Assembly: GCF_006440675.2 (NCBI RefSeq)
Contig: NZ_CP083951.1
Location: 3,505,501-3,569,500, forward strand
Length of the DNA: 64,000 nt
Direction of reading: 5' to 3'
From: Mesorhizobium sp. B2-8-5
GTDB lineage: Bacteria > Pseudomonadota > Alphaproteobacteria > Rhizobiales > Rhizobiaceae
The position numbers and the translations under genes were made by a program. The notes beneath the pieces are model-generated. The model worked only from the letters and a program-made list of their open reading frames with translations, was not told the DNA's origin and did not search any database. The stretch's first letter is position 1, and the number at the start of each line of letters is the position of its first letter. Shown here one piece after another: positions 1 to 7,415 of the stretch.

Positions 1-14
1 GTCGAAGGGCCGGT

Positions 15-596
15 TCAGCGCTTCAATTCCATGATGTCGAGCTTCGATTCGTAATAGGGCGCGGGGAATTCGATCCGCCATTCGGTGGCGCTGTTGCGGA
101 AGGCATAGCCCACCTGGTCGCTTTCGGGGCCGCTGCCATAGGGCTTGGCCTTGTCGTCATTGACCGAGAACGAGCCGAGATAGATGGCGCGCTTGTCGCC
201 ATCGTCGAAGAAACGGCCGGCGGTGCGCTGCGAGCCGCTGATCTTCGCAAGCCGCCAGCCGGAGCCGTCGTCGGTCACCTTGCACTTGAACCAGCCATAG
301 ATGACGAGCGGGCTGATGCCGCCCGCCTTGATGGTGCGGCACTTCCAGTTGCCGGTGAGATCCTTGTCGGAGAAGGCGACAAGTGGTTTGGCGAGCAGTT
401 CATCCAACTGCTTGACCTCGGCCGGATCGCCGGCCTTTGCCTCTTCGAGGGCCGCCTTGCGCGTCTCGCCATACTTGTCCAATCGCGCCTTGTCGGCAGC
501 CGTGATCAGCTTCTGCACTTCGCCATCGGCAAGGGCCGGCAAAGTGAGGGCGACGAGACCGAGGGCGGCAAGGAGCAGGCGAGGCATCATGAACAT
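15..596 (-). CDS. DUF4893 domain-containing secreted protein
   Basis: A 193-residue protein opening with a hydrophobic signal peptide (about residues 4-23, ending LTLPALA before DGEVQ), so it is probably exported to the periplasm. The rest is hydrophilic and resembles the DUF4893 family of alphaproteobacteria, whose function is unknown. Two cysteines lie in the central region, in the segments NWKCRTIKAGG and WFKCKVTDDG, and could form a disulfide. The start is chosen because GAGG lies a few bases upstream of this ATG; two more ATG codons follow within four residues and either could be used. It is divergent from the neighbouring epimerase gene. Family call from memory, function unknown. Confidence 0.75.
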   Translation of the reverse strand: MFMMPRLLLAALGLVALTLPALADGEVQKLITAADKARLDKYGETRKAALEEAKAGDPAEVKQLDELLAKPLVAFSDKDLTGNWKCRTIKAGGISPLVIYGWFKCKVTDDGSGWRLAKISGSQRTAGRFFDDGDKRAIYLGSFSVNDDKAKPYGSGPESDQVGYAFRNSATEWRIEFPAPYYESKLDIMELKR

Positions 597-717
597 GTTT
601 CCTCAAATCAATGGCTGGAACAAAGTTCTTTCTATCACTGGCGCACAACTTACCGGTTCGCCATCGTCTGTCATCCATGCTTAACAACAGCATCTCGAAG
701 AAATGGCGGTTTGATCG

Positions 718-1632
718 ATGCGGATCTTGCTCACGGGATCGTCCGGCTGGCTGGGCAGCGCGCTCGGGCCGAGGCTCGAAGCGCTCGGCCATCACGTCGT
801 CGGACTTGATCCGGTTCCCTCGGCGCGCACCCAAGTCGTCGGCTCGATCGCGGATCGCGATCTTGTCCTGAAGACTGTCCGCGAGAACAGCATCGAGGCC
901 ATTATTCACAGTGGGGCGCTGCACAAGCCGAACATCGAGCATCATGAGAATAGCGCCTTCGTCGCCACGAATGTGCAAGGCACGCTCAACCTGCTCGACG
1001 CGGCCGTGGCCTGCGGCGTGCAGCGCTTCCTCTTCACCTCGACGACCTCGCTGATGATCTCGCAGGCGATCCGCGCCGGTTTCCGGGGTGGCGCGCGCAA
1101 GGCGGCCTGGCTGACCGAGGAGATGTCGCCGGAGCCACGCAACATCTATGGCGTGACGAAGCTTTCCGCCGAGCATCTCTGTCGCCTCTACCACATCGAG
1201 CATGGGCTGCCGGTGGTGGTGCTGCGCACCGCGCGCTTCTTTCCCGAGGCGGACGACATGGCACATGCCATCGAACAGTCCGATGCCAACACCAAGGCCA
1301 ACGAATTGCTGTTCCGGCGGCTGACGGTGGAGGACGCGGCCGAGGCCCATGTGGCGGCCCTGGAGAAAGCGCCGAGCCTTGGCTTCGACGTCTTCATCAT
1401 CTCGGCGCCGACGCCGTTCCGGCCGCAGGATTGCGTCGAGTTGATCGCCGACGCGCCGACGGTCGTCGCGCGCTATTTCCCGGACTATTCGAGGCTCTAT
1501 GCGAGGAAGGGCTGGACGATGTTCTCCTCGATCGACCGCGTCTACGATCCGTCGCGGGCGCGAGAGCGACTGGGCTTTGTGTGCAGAACGAGTTTTGCCG
1601 ATGTGTTGAGGGCGCTGGAAGCGGAGGCGTGA
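718..1632 (+). CDS. NAD-dependent epimerase/dehydratase family protein
   Basis: An extended short-chain dehydrogenase of 304 residues, expected to be a cytosolic nucleotide-sugar or small-sugar epimerase or reductase. The N-terminal Rossmann fold shows the cofactor motif GSSGWLG at residues 7-13. The catalytic region has T/S residues in FTSTTS (about 106-111) and the YxxxK pair Y144-K148 in YGVTK. The substrate cannot be read from the sequence. The length is typical of the family. The gene runs toward the DUF1638 gene, whose stop lies about 10 bases from its own, so the two converge and are not co-transcribed. No strong ribosome binding site is visible at this ATG. Confidence 0.88.
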   Translation: MRILLTGSSGWLGSALGPRLEALGHHVVGLDPVPSARTQVVGSIADRDLVLKTVRENSIEAIIHSGALHKPNIEHHENSAFVATNVQGTLNLLDAAVACGVQRFLFTSTTSLMISQAIRAGFRGGARKAAWLTEEMSPEPRNIYGVTKLSAEHLCRLYHIEHGLPVVVLRTARFFPEADDMAHAIEQSDANTKANELLFRRLTVEDAAEAHVAALEKAPSLGFDVFIISAPTPFRPQDCVELIADAPTVVARYFPDYSRLYARKGWTMFSSIDRVYDPSRARERLGFVCRTSFADVLRALEAEA

Positions 1633-1642
1633 AGACCGACCT

Positions 1643-2239
1643 TCAGGCCCCCTGTGCCGCCCGCGCCAGTTCGCTTGTCAAATCGCCATATCCCGTCGGC
1701 CGGCGCTCATAGGCGAGGCCGAGCATGACGGCGGCTTTCTCGGCGACCTTGTCGAGCTCGGGATCGTCGGTCTGGGCGAGATAGATCAGCTTCTCGTAAT
1801 TACCGAAATAGTCCTTGATCAGTTCGGGATGCCTGTCGAGGCCGAGCGGCTTGATGAAGAAAGCCTCGAACTGGCGGCAGAGGAAGTCGGTCATATAAAA
1901 CGACATCATGTCGTCGTCGGCGATCTTCGCGTAGGCATCCATGCCCTGGTAGAAGGCAAAGCAATGCGGCCCGGCCATGCGCTCGACGCCATGCTTCTCG
2001 ATGACGCGGTCGAGCAGGCCGCCGGTGCCGCAATCGGCATAGCCGACGAAAATACGGCTGTAGCCTTCCGTCTTGGCCTTCTCGATCGCCTTGTCCATCG
2101 CCGGAGCGATGCGGTCCGGATAGAAATGGAACTCGGCCGGCAGGCAGGTCAGCTCGAGATGGTCGAGCTTTAGCTGTTGCTTGACGGCCAAAACTTCGCG
2201 CGCAATCATCCCGCAGGCGATGACGAGCAGCCTGTCCAT
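1643..2239 (-). CDS. DUF1638 domain-containing protein
   Basis: A 198-residue cytosolic protein, starting MDRLLVIACGMI, of the DUF1638 family. Conserved-looking features are C9 in the first strand, the segment IFVGYADCGTGGLLD and the segment GPHCFAFYQG, consistent with a cysteine-containing metal or cofactor site. The biochemical role is not established, but the family is commonly found beside MttB-type methyltransferases and corrinoid proteins, which is the arrangement here: the corrinoid protein is two genes away. The reading frame stays open for 27 further codons upstream, but those residues look non-coding and the ATG at 2239 begins a natural first beta strand. Confidence 0.8.
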   Translation of the reverse strand: MDRLLVIACGMIAREVLAVKQQLKLDHLELTCLPAEFHFYPDRIAPAMDKAIEKAKTEGYSRIFVGYADCGTGGLLDRVIEKHGVERMAGPHCFAFYQGMDAYAKIADDDMMSFYMTDFLCRQFEAFFIKPLGLDRHPELIKDYFGNYEKLIYLAQTDDPELDKVAEKAAVMLGLAYERRPTGYGDLTSELARAAQGA

Positions 2240-2325
2240 TTGATTCGATTTCGTTTTTTGCGTCTTGACCAAGTCGGGCCGGCTTTCGCTGCGGGGCTTA
2301 ATACCTGTCGAGGGAGACACCGTCC

Positions 2326-2460
2326 ATGAAACTGCTACGCATCGCGCCGATCGCCATCCTGGCCTGCGCGCTTGCCCTCACGGCCTGCGCGAACACCATC
2401 CGGGGCGTCGGCAAGGACGTCAAATCGACGGCAAGGGCGGTCAAAGACACTGTCAACTGA
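2326..2460 (+). CDS. Entericidin-like small lipoprotein
   Basis: A 44-residue ORF with a lipoprotein signal: Lys-Leu-Leu-Arg, a hydrophobic run, then the lipobox LTAC with the lipidated cysteine at residue 20. The mature tail (ANTIRGVGKDVKSTARAVKD) is a short basic amphipathic stretch typical of the entericidin A/B family, small membrane lipoproteins linked to stress or toxin-antidote behaviour in E. coli. AGGGAGA lies 8 bases before the ATG, and a strong terminator follows at 2492-2519, so it is probably a monocistronic transcript. It lies between the DUF1638 and corrinoid protein genes on the opposite strand. Confidence 0.85.
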   Translation: MKLLRIAPIAILACALALTACANTIRGVGKDVKSTARAVKDTVN

Positions 2461-2491
2461 TCGGCAGCCCTCTCCCATCATCTGGGAACAA

Positions 2492-2519
2492 AAAAGCCGC
2501 GCTGCAAGGCGCGGCTTTT
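2492..2519. terminator. Bidirectional intrinsic terminator
   Basis: A perfect GCCGCGC/GCGCGGC stem (2496-2502 with 2509-2515) with a 6-base loop, flanked by an A-run on the left and a T-run on the right, so it can terminate from both sides. It serves the entericidin-like gene (plus strand) and the corrinoid protein gene (minus strand, ending at 2547). Confidence 0.85.
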
Positions 2520-2546
2520 CTTGTCGATCCATCCTGATGCCTTGGG

Positions 2547-3245
2547 TCAGGCGGAAGCGCGAACGTTGTGCTTGCGCTTCATGTAGTCCTTGGCGGTCTC
2601 GACGGCCACCGCGGCATCGCGGCAATAGGCGTCGGCGCCGACGGCCTTGCCGAATTCCTCATTGAGCGGCGCCCCGCCGACCAGCACGACATAATCGTCG
2701 CGGATACCCTTTTCCTTCATCGTATCGATGACGACCTTCATATAGGGCATGGTGGTGGTGAGCAGGGCCGACATGCCGATGATGTCGGGCTGGTGCTGCT
2801 CGATCGCGTCCAGGTATTTCTCGACGGCGTTGTTGATGCCGAGATCGATGACATCGAAGCCGGCACCCTCCATCATCATGCCGACGAGGTTCTTGCCGAT
2901 GTCGTGGATGTCGCCCTTGACGGTGCCGATCACCATCTTGCCCTGTTTCGGCGCGCCGGTGGCGGCGAGCAGCGGACGCAGGATGAACATGCCGGCCTTC
3001 ATAGCGTTGGCCGAGAGCAGCACTTCCGGCACGAACAGGATGCCGTCGCGGAAATCCTCGCCTACGATACGCATGCCTTCGACCAGTGCCTCGGTCAGCA
3101 CCTTGTAGGGCGCCCAGCCGCGCTCGAGCAGGATTCGCGTGCCTTCCTCGATCTCTTCCTTCAGCCCATCATAAAGATCGTCGTGCATCTGCTGCACGAG
3201 CTCGTCGTCGGAAAGCTCGGAAAGGATGATCTCGTCGTCGGACAT
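2547..3245 (-). CDS. Corrinoid (B12-binding) methyl-shuttle protein, MtbC/MttC type
   Basis: A 232-residue cytosolic corrinoid protein that would carry a methyl group on cobalt between a substrate methyltransferase and an acceptor. It has an N-terminal helical cap domain (about residues 10-95) and a C-terminal Rossmann-like cobalamin domain (about 103-230). The base-off signature is complete: D112-I-H114-D-I-G117 with H114 as the lower cobalt ligand, then S159-A-L and G190-G191. AAGGAG precedes the ATG at 3245, which fixes the start; the frame is open upstream. It is divergent from the first MttB-family gene across a 271-base promoter region, so the two are the likely methyltransferase-corrinoid pair. 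Confidence 0.93.
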   Translation of the reverse strand: MSDDEIILSELSDDELVQQMHDDLYDGLKEEIEEGTRILLERGWAPYKVLTEALVEGMRIVGEDFRDGILFVPEVLLSANAMKAGMFILRPLLAATGAPKQGKMVIGTVKGDIHDIGKNLVGMMMEGAGFDVIDLGINNAVEKYLDAIEQHQPDIIGMSALLTTTMPYMKVVIDTMKEKGIRDDYVVLVGGAPLNEEFGKAVGADAYCRDAAVAVETAKDYMKRKHNVRASA

Positions 3246-3339
3246 TTCTCTCGGGCTCCTTGCTGCTCGGAATGACTGCGGCAGCCTAAAAATCGATGCG
3301 CCAATACCTAACCCGCGAGGGCAGGGCATCCATAGCTGA

Positions 3340-3404
3340 TTTGCGACTTCCCGCAAAAGGAAAGCGACTGAAAAATTGGCGCTTTTCTTGTCGATTTTGC
3401 GACA
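3340..3404. promoter_or_regulatory. Candidate operators in the corrinoid protein / mttB divergent region
   Basis: The 271-base divergent intergenic region contains two dyads sharing the octamer TTTGCGAC. The first is TTTGCG-6-CGCAAA at 3340-3357. The second is TGTCG-6-CGACA at 3389-3404, which overlaps the second TTTGCGAC at 3396-3403. The octamer copies start 56 bases apart. They are plausible sites for a regulator that controls both genes. The regulator is not identified. Confidence 0.4.
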
Positions 3405-3516
3405 GGCGTTGGCGCTGGCTGGCCGTTTCCAATAGGGTGCATGGCTACGATCCGGGCAAGAAGCGGCAGCGATGGGCCGCAGGCCAGTTCAGGCCAGATT
3501 TATAGGAAGAACGATC

Positions 3517-5091
3517 ATGAGCGATAACGCGGCAGTCGAGCAGGAAGCGTCGGGCGGACGGCGCGGACGCGGCGCCAGCGGCGGCGCGGCGGCACGCCGG
3601 GCTGCCCGTTCGGGCGGCGGTCCGGGCACGCAGCTCACCTACATCAAGCGCAAGATCAACGTCTACGAGGTCCTCAACGAGGAAGGCCTGGCGTTGATCG
3701 AGAAGAACACCGACACGGTGCTGGAAGAAATCGGCATCATCTTTCGCGACGACGCCGAAGCGCTGGCGCTGTGGAAAGAAGCGGGCGCCGACGTCAAGGG
3801 CGAGCGCGTGCACTTCCCCAAGGGCCTCTGCCGCTCGCTGCTGAAGACCGCGCCTTCGATCTACACCCAGCATGCGCGCAACCCGGAGCGCTCGGTGCAG
3901 ATCGGCGGCAACGCGACGGTGTTCGCGCCGGTCTACGGCCCGCCTTTCGTGCGCGACCTCGACGGCAACCGCCGTTACGCGACCATCGAGGATTTCCAGA
4001 ATTTCGTGAAGCTCGCCTATATGGCGCCATCGATCCACCATTCGGGGGGCACGGTGTGCGAGCCGGTCGACGTGCCGGTCAACAAGCGCCATCTCGACAT
4101 GATCTACGCGCACATCCGTTACTCGGACAAACCGTTCATGGGCTCGGTGACGGCGCCGGAGCGGGCCGAGGACACGGTGGCGATGGCCAAGCTCGTGTTC
4201 GGCGACGACTTCGTCGAGAACAACACGGTGCTGACAAGCCTGATCAACGCCAACTCGCCGATGGTGTTCGACGAGACCATGCTCGGCGCCCTGAAAGTCT
4301 ATTCGCGCCACAACCAGGCCTGCATCGTCACGCCCTTCATCCTGGCCGGCGCGATGAGCCCGGTGACGGTTGCCGGCACGCTGACGCAGGTGCTGGCCGA
4401 GGTGCTCGCCGGCGCTTCGTTCACCCAGCTGATCAGGCCCGGCGCGCCGGTGCTGTTCGGCACCTTCGCCTCGTCGATCTCGATGCAGTCCGGCGCGCCG
4501 ACCTTCGGCACGCCGGAGCCGTCTCTGGTGTCCTATGGCGCGGCGCAGCTCGCGCGCCGGCTCGGTTTGCCGTTCCGCACCGGCGGCTCGCTCTGCGCCT
4601 CGAAGGTCCCGGACGCGCAGGCAGCCTATGAGAGCGCCAACACGCTCAACTCGACGATCCTTGCCGGCACCAATTTCGTGCTGCATTCGGCCGGCTGGCT
4701 CGAGGGCGGTCTCGCCTCCTGCTATGAAAAATTCATGATGGATATCGACCAGCTCGGCATGCAGCAGAAGTTTGCCGAAGGCGTCGACCTGTCGGAAAAC
4801 GGCCAGGCGATGGACGCGATCCGCCAGGTCGGTCCGGGCAGCCATTATCTCGGCTGCGACCACACGCAGGCGAATTTCCAGACGGCCTTCTACCGCTCCA
4901 ACATCGCCGACAACAATTCCTACGAGCAGTGGCTGGCCGAAGGCGAGAAGACCGCGCCGCAGCGCGCCAACGAGCTCGCCCGCCGCTGGCTGGAAAGCTA
5001 CGAGGCGCCGCATCTGGATCCGGCCATCGACGAGGCGCTGAAGGACTTCATCGCCAAGAAGAAGGGCTCGATGGCCGACGCCTTCACCTGA
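3517..5091 (+). CDS. MttB-family (trimethylamine methyltransferase-like) methyltransferase, copy 1
   Basis: A 524-residue member of the MttB superfamily. These TIM-barrel enzymes move a methyl group from a quaternary or tertiary amine to a corrinoid protein. The first 40 residues are a Gly/Arg/Ala-rich low-complexity tail, followed by the conserved domain. The frame has no internal amber codon, so it is a non-pyrrolysine member, related to the glycine betaine and proline betaine methyltransferases rather than archaeal trimethylamine MttB. The substrate is not readable. AGGAAGA precedes the ATG at 3517. The adjacent divergent corrinoid protein is the probable methyl acceptor. The copy at 20406-21983 is a paralogue of almost equal length. 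Confidence 0.9.
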   Translation: MSDNAAVEQEASGGRRGRGASGGAAARRAARSGGGPGTQLTYIKRKINVYEVLNEEGLALIEKNTDTVLEEIGIIFRDDAEALALWKEAGADVKGERVHFPKGLCRSLLKTAPSIYTQHARNPERSVQIGGNATVFAPVYGPPFVRDLDGNRRYATIEDFQNFVKLAYMAPSIHHSGGTVCEPVDVPVNKRHLDMIYAHIRYSDKPFMGSVTAPERAEDTVAMAKLVFGDDFVENNTVLTSLINANSPMVFDETMLGALKVYSRHNQACIVTPFILAGAMSPVTVAGTLTQVLAEVLAGASFTQLIRPGAPVLFGTFASSISMQSGAPTFGTPEPSLVSYGAAQLARRLGLPFRTGGSLCASKVPDAQAAYESANTLNSTILAGTNFVLHSAGWLEGGLASCYEKFMMDIDQLGMQQKFAEGVDLSENGQAMDAIRQVGPGSHYLGCDHTQANFQTAFYRSNIADNNSYEQWLAEGEKTAPQRANELARRWLESYEAPHLDPAIDEALKDFIAKKKGSMADAFT

Positions 5092-5180
5092 AAGGAGCCC
5101 GAGTCAGGCCGGGCTAAAGTGGCCGACATCATTCACAAGGAAGTCTGGCGGAGCGCATTCTCCGACCCGGACCGGAAGGG

Positions 5181-5870
5181 ATGATTTTTGCGCGCGACCT
5201 GGTCGGGCAGATCGCGACCGCGCTCGCGGCCGACGGCTTGATCCTCCGTGGCGGCTTCCGTTTCACTGATGGGGAGGCTGCGCCAACCGGTCCATCAGGC
5301 GCATCCGCCAAATCTGCGCTGCTCGTCGGGCAGGCGGGCGCGGCGCCATGGCCGCATTTTCAGCGCTGGCTGGGACAGCAGGAGAGGGACATCGCCAATC
5401 CGCTCGACACTTGGTCGCGCGCGGTGATCGGCTCGGTCGCGCAAGGCTGCGACGCCCGCGCCGTTTCGCCTTCAGACCGGCCCTATCTGCCGTTCCAGCA
5501 ATGGGCGATGCGGGCCGAAGGGTTGAAACCGTCGCCGCTCGGCGTTCTGATGCACCCGCAATATGGGCTATGGCATGCCTATCGCGGCGCATTGCTGTTC
5601 GAGGACGAGATTTCTCTTCCCGACCCTCATGCAGCGATTCATCTCTGCGACACATGTGTCGCAAAACCCTGCCTGAAATCCTGTCCGGTGGACGCCTATT
5701 CCGGGCAGGGCTTTGCCCATGAAGCCTGTCTCGACCATGTTCGCGGCTCCCGCGGCGAGCCCTGCCGGATGGGCGGCTGCCTCGACCGCAACGCCTGCCC
5801 CTATGGCACAAGCTATCGCTATCCGCCGGAGGTGCAGGCCTTTCATATGGCGGCCTTCGCGCGGCTCTAG
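5181..5870 (+). CDS. 4Fe-4S ferredoxin-like protein (QueG/COG1600-like)
   Basis: A 229-residue soluble protein with an N-terminal domain of about 150 residues and a C-terminal cysteine-rich domain. Cysteines C156, C159, C164 and C168 form a CxxCxxxxCxxxC[P] cluster motif; C183, C195, C200 and C206 could hold a second cluster. The segment LIxHP[QD]YGLWHAYRGAL-like (about 121-138) is typical of ferredoxin-annotated proteins related to epoxyqueuosine reductase, itself an Fe-S and cobalamin enzyme. Lying 89 bases downstream of mttB, it may supply electrons to the corrinoid system; that is inference. The SD-like GGAAGGG abuts the ATG, so the exact start is uncertain. Confidence 0.72.
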   Translation: MIFARDLVGQIATALAADGLILRGGFRFTDGEAAPTGPSGASAKSALLVGQAGAAPWPHFQRWLGQQERDIANPLDTWSRAVIGSVAQGCDARAVSPSDRPYLPFQQWAMRAEGLKPSPLGVLMHPQYGLWHAYRGALLFEDEISLPDPHAAIHLCDTCVAKPCLKSCPVDAYSGQGFAHEACLDHVRGSRGEPCRMGGCLDRNACPYGTSYRYPPEVQAFHMAAFARL

Positions 5871-5973
5871 GAGGCAGGCTGGCCGCACGAAATCTTGAAC
5901 GGCCTGGTCCGGGAATGGCTTGCCGGAACGGCGCGTGCCGATATCTAACGCGCGACAGGCAACGGAGAGCATC

Positions 5974-6705
5974 ATGACTGGAAAGCAGATCGAGTTCGAA
6001 ACCAGGGACGGCAAGGCAAAGGCTGGCCTTTTTCGACCGTCCACCAAGGCCAGCGCCGGCGTCATCCTTTATATGGACGCCTTTGGGCCGCGCCCGGCGC
6101 TTGACGAGATGGCCGAGCGGCTCGCCGGTCACGGCTATGCCGTGCTGGTGCCCGATCTTTTTTACCGCAACGCGCCCTACGGTCCGTTCGACGCCAAGAC
6201 CGCCTTCACGGCGGAGGAAACCAAGACCAAGCTGATGGCGCTGGTGACCGGCACCACGCAGGAAATGACCATCCGCGACAATGCCGCCTTCCTCGATGCT
6301 CTGGCCGCCGAGGGGATCGCCGGACCGATCGGCGTCGTTGGCTATTGCATGGGCGGCGCGCGGGCGCTCAATGCGGCCGCGACCCACCCCGACCGCATCG
6401 TCGCCGCGGCAAGCTTGCACGGCGGCAATCTCGCCAGCGACGCGCCCGACAGCCCGCACCGCAAGGCGGCCTCGATCGAGGCGCGCGTCTATGTGGGGGT
6501 TGCCGGCGTCGACCGCAGCTTCCCGCCGGAGCAGTCGGCGCGGCTGGCGGAAGCGCTCAGGGTCGCCGAAGTCGATCATGTCATCGAGAATTATGTCGGC
6601 GTCGGCCATGGCTGGTGCGTCAAGGACCACAGCGTCTATGACGAGGCGGGTGCCGAGCGCCATTGGAAGCGGCTGACGACGTTTTTCAAAGAGACATTGG
6701 GGTAA
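5974..6705 (+). CDS. Dienelactone hydrolase family protein
   Basis: A 243-residue alpha/beta hydrolase of the dienelactone hydrolase family, cytosolic. The nucleophile is C125 in the elbow GYCMGG, with D180 (in GVDRSF) and H212 (in GHGWC) completing the Cys-Asp-His triad characteristic of this family. Natural substrates of such paralogues are usually unknown; the family hydrolyses lactones or esters. GGAGA lies 5 bases upstream of the ATG at 5974; the frame stays open for 18 codons further upstream without a good start. It stands alone on its strand after the Fe-S protein and may be transcribed with it (103-base gap). Confidence 0.88.
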   Translation: MTGKQIEFETRDGKAKAGLFRPSTKASAGVILYMDAFGPRPALDEMAERLAGHGYAVLVPDLFYRNAPYGPFDAKTAFTAEETKTKLMALVTGTTQEMTIRDNAAFLDALAAEGIAGPIGVVGYCMGGARALNAAATHPDRIVAAASLHGGNLASDAPDSPHRKAASIEARVYVGVAGVDRSFPPEQSARLAEALRVAEVDHVIENYVGVGHGWCVKDHSVYDEAGAERHWKRLTTFFKETLG

Positions 6706-6742
6706 GCGATCTTCTGATCTATGGCCGCGCTGCCCCTCATCC

Positions 6743-6782
6743 GTCACTTCGTGACACCTTCTCCCCGTAAACGGGGTGAAGG
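6743..6782. repeat. Short rhizobial-type intergenic hairpin repeat
   Basis: Two adjacent hairpins: GTCAC-TTC-GTGAC (6743-6755), then an 11-of-12 paired stem CCTTCTCCCCGT / ACGGGGTGAAGG (6757-6782). There is no T-run, so it is not an obvious terminator. This CTCATCC...CTTCTCCCCGT type of sequence is common between genes in rhizobia (from memory). Confidence 0.5.
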
Positions 6783-6790
6783 AATGTTTG

Positions 6791-6808
6791 TGCAAAAAAA
6801 TCTTTGCA
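6791..6808. promoter_or_regulatory. Dyad upstream of ECF sigma gene
   Basis: A perfect TGCAAA-6-TTTGCA palindrome, 41 bases before the sigma factor ATG. It is a candidate operator or promoter element for the sigma/vWA operon; no binding protein is known. Confidence 0.3.
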
Positions 6809-6849
6809 TCGCCCCAAGGATTGGCCATTAGCCTTCGTCCAACAGGCAA

Positions 6850-7413
6850 ATGACGGCGATGATGCTGGACGACGGCGAAGCCTCCGATGCCGAATTGATC
6901 GTGCGGGCGAGGGGCGGAGACAGGGGTGCTTTCGGCAGATTGCTCGAAAGGCACTATGGTTTCGTCTATCGCGCCGCCTATCGCTGGTGCGGACGCAAGA
7001 CCGATGCCGAGGACGTCGCCCAGGACGTCTGCGTGCGGCTCGGCCGCGCGATCCGCGACTATCAGGGCAGCGGCGCCTTCAGGACATGGCTCTATGCCAT
7101 GACGCTAAACGCTTCGCGCGACATGATGCGCAAGCGCGCCCGCGATACCGCCAAGACCGATGCCTACGGCGCCTATACGTCGATTGCCGGCGAAGCACCG
7201 GCTGAGGCCGACGATCCGACCGAGGCGCTGTGGGCGGCGGTGCGGATGCTGCCAGACAAGCAGCGCGACGCGGTTCTGCTGGTCTATGGCGAAGGTCTCA
7301 ACCACGCGGCGGCGGCGGAGGTGATGGCGATCTCGGAGGCGACGGTTTCCTGGCACATCCATGAAGCGAAGAAACGGCTGAAGCTGCTGATGCGCTCAGC
7401 CGGGGAAGTGTGA
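6850..7413 (+). CDS. ECF-family RNA polymerase sigma factor
   Basis: A 187-residue sigma-70 family factor with only regions 2 and 4, as in extracytoplasmic function sigmas. Region 2 is visible around residues 25-95 (HYGFVYRAAYRW, then DAEDVAQDVCVRLGRA and TWLYAMTLNASRDMMRKRAR). Region 4, with its helix-turn-helix, lies around 125-180 (LPDKQRDAVLLVYGEGLNHA, then SEATVSWHIHEAKKRLK). It would direct polymerase to stress-type promoters. The gene ends inside the overlap or two-base gap with the vWA gene, implying translational coupling and a functional link. The second ATG (residue 4 or 5) is an alternative start. Confidence 0.92.
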   Translation: MTAMMLDDGEASDAELIVRARGGDRGAFGRLLERHYGFVYRAAYRWCGRKTDAEDVAQDVCVRLGRAIRDYQGSGAFRTWLYAMTLNASRDMMRKRARDTAKTDAYGAYTSIAGEAPAEADDPTEALWAAVRMLPDKQRDAVLLVYGEGLNHAAAAEVMAISEATVSWHIHEAKKRLKLLMRSAGEV

Positions 7414-7415
7414 CC

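Noticed and set aside
400..1350. 316-codon minus-strand frame opposite the epimerase
   Set aside because: It has no domain and is read through the DUF4893 gene start; the epimerase frame has the Rossmann and YxxxK motifs.
3445..5013. 522-codon antisense frame over the first mttB gene
   Set aside because: Arg/His-rich shadow of mttB with no recognisable motif and no ribosome site. Similar shadows over 20637-22019, 36520-38298 and 39759-41432 were rejected for the same reason.
3517..5091. Possible pyrrolysine (in-frame TAG) in the MttB-family proteins
   Set aside because: Both mttB-like frames are uninterrupted at full family length, so no amber codon is read through.
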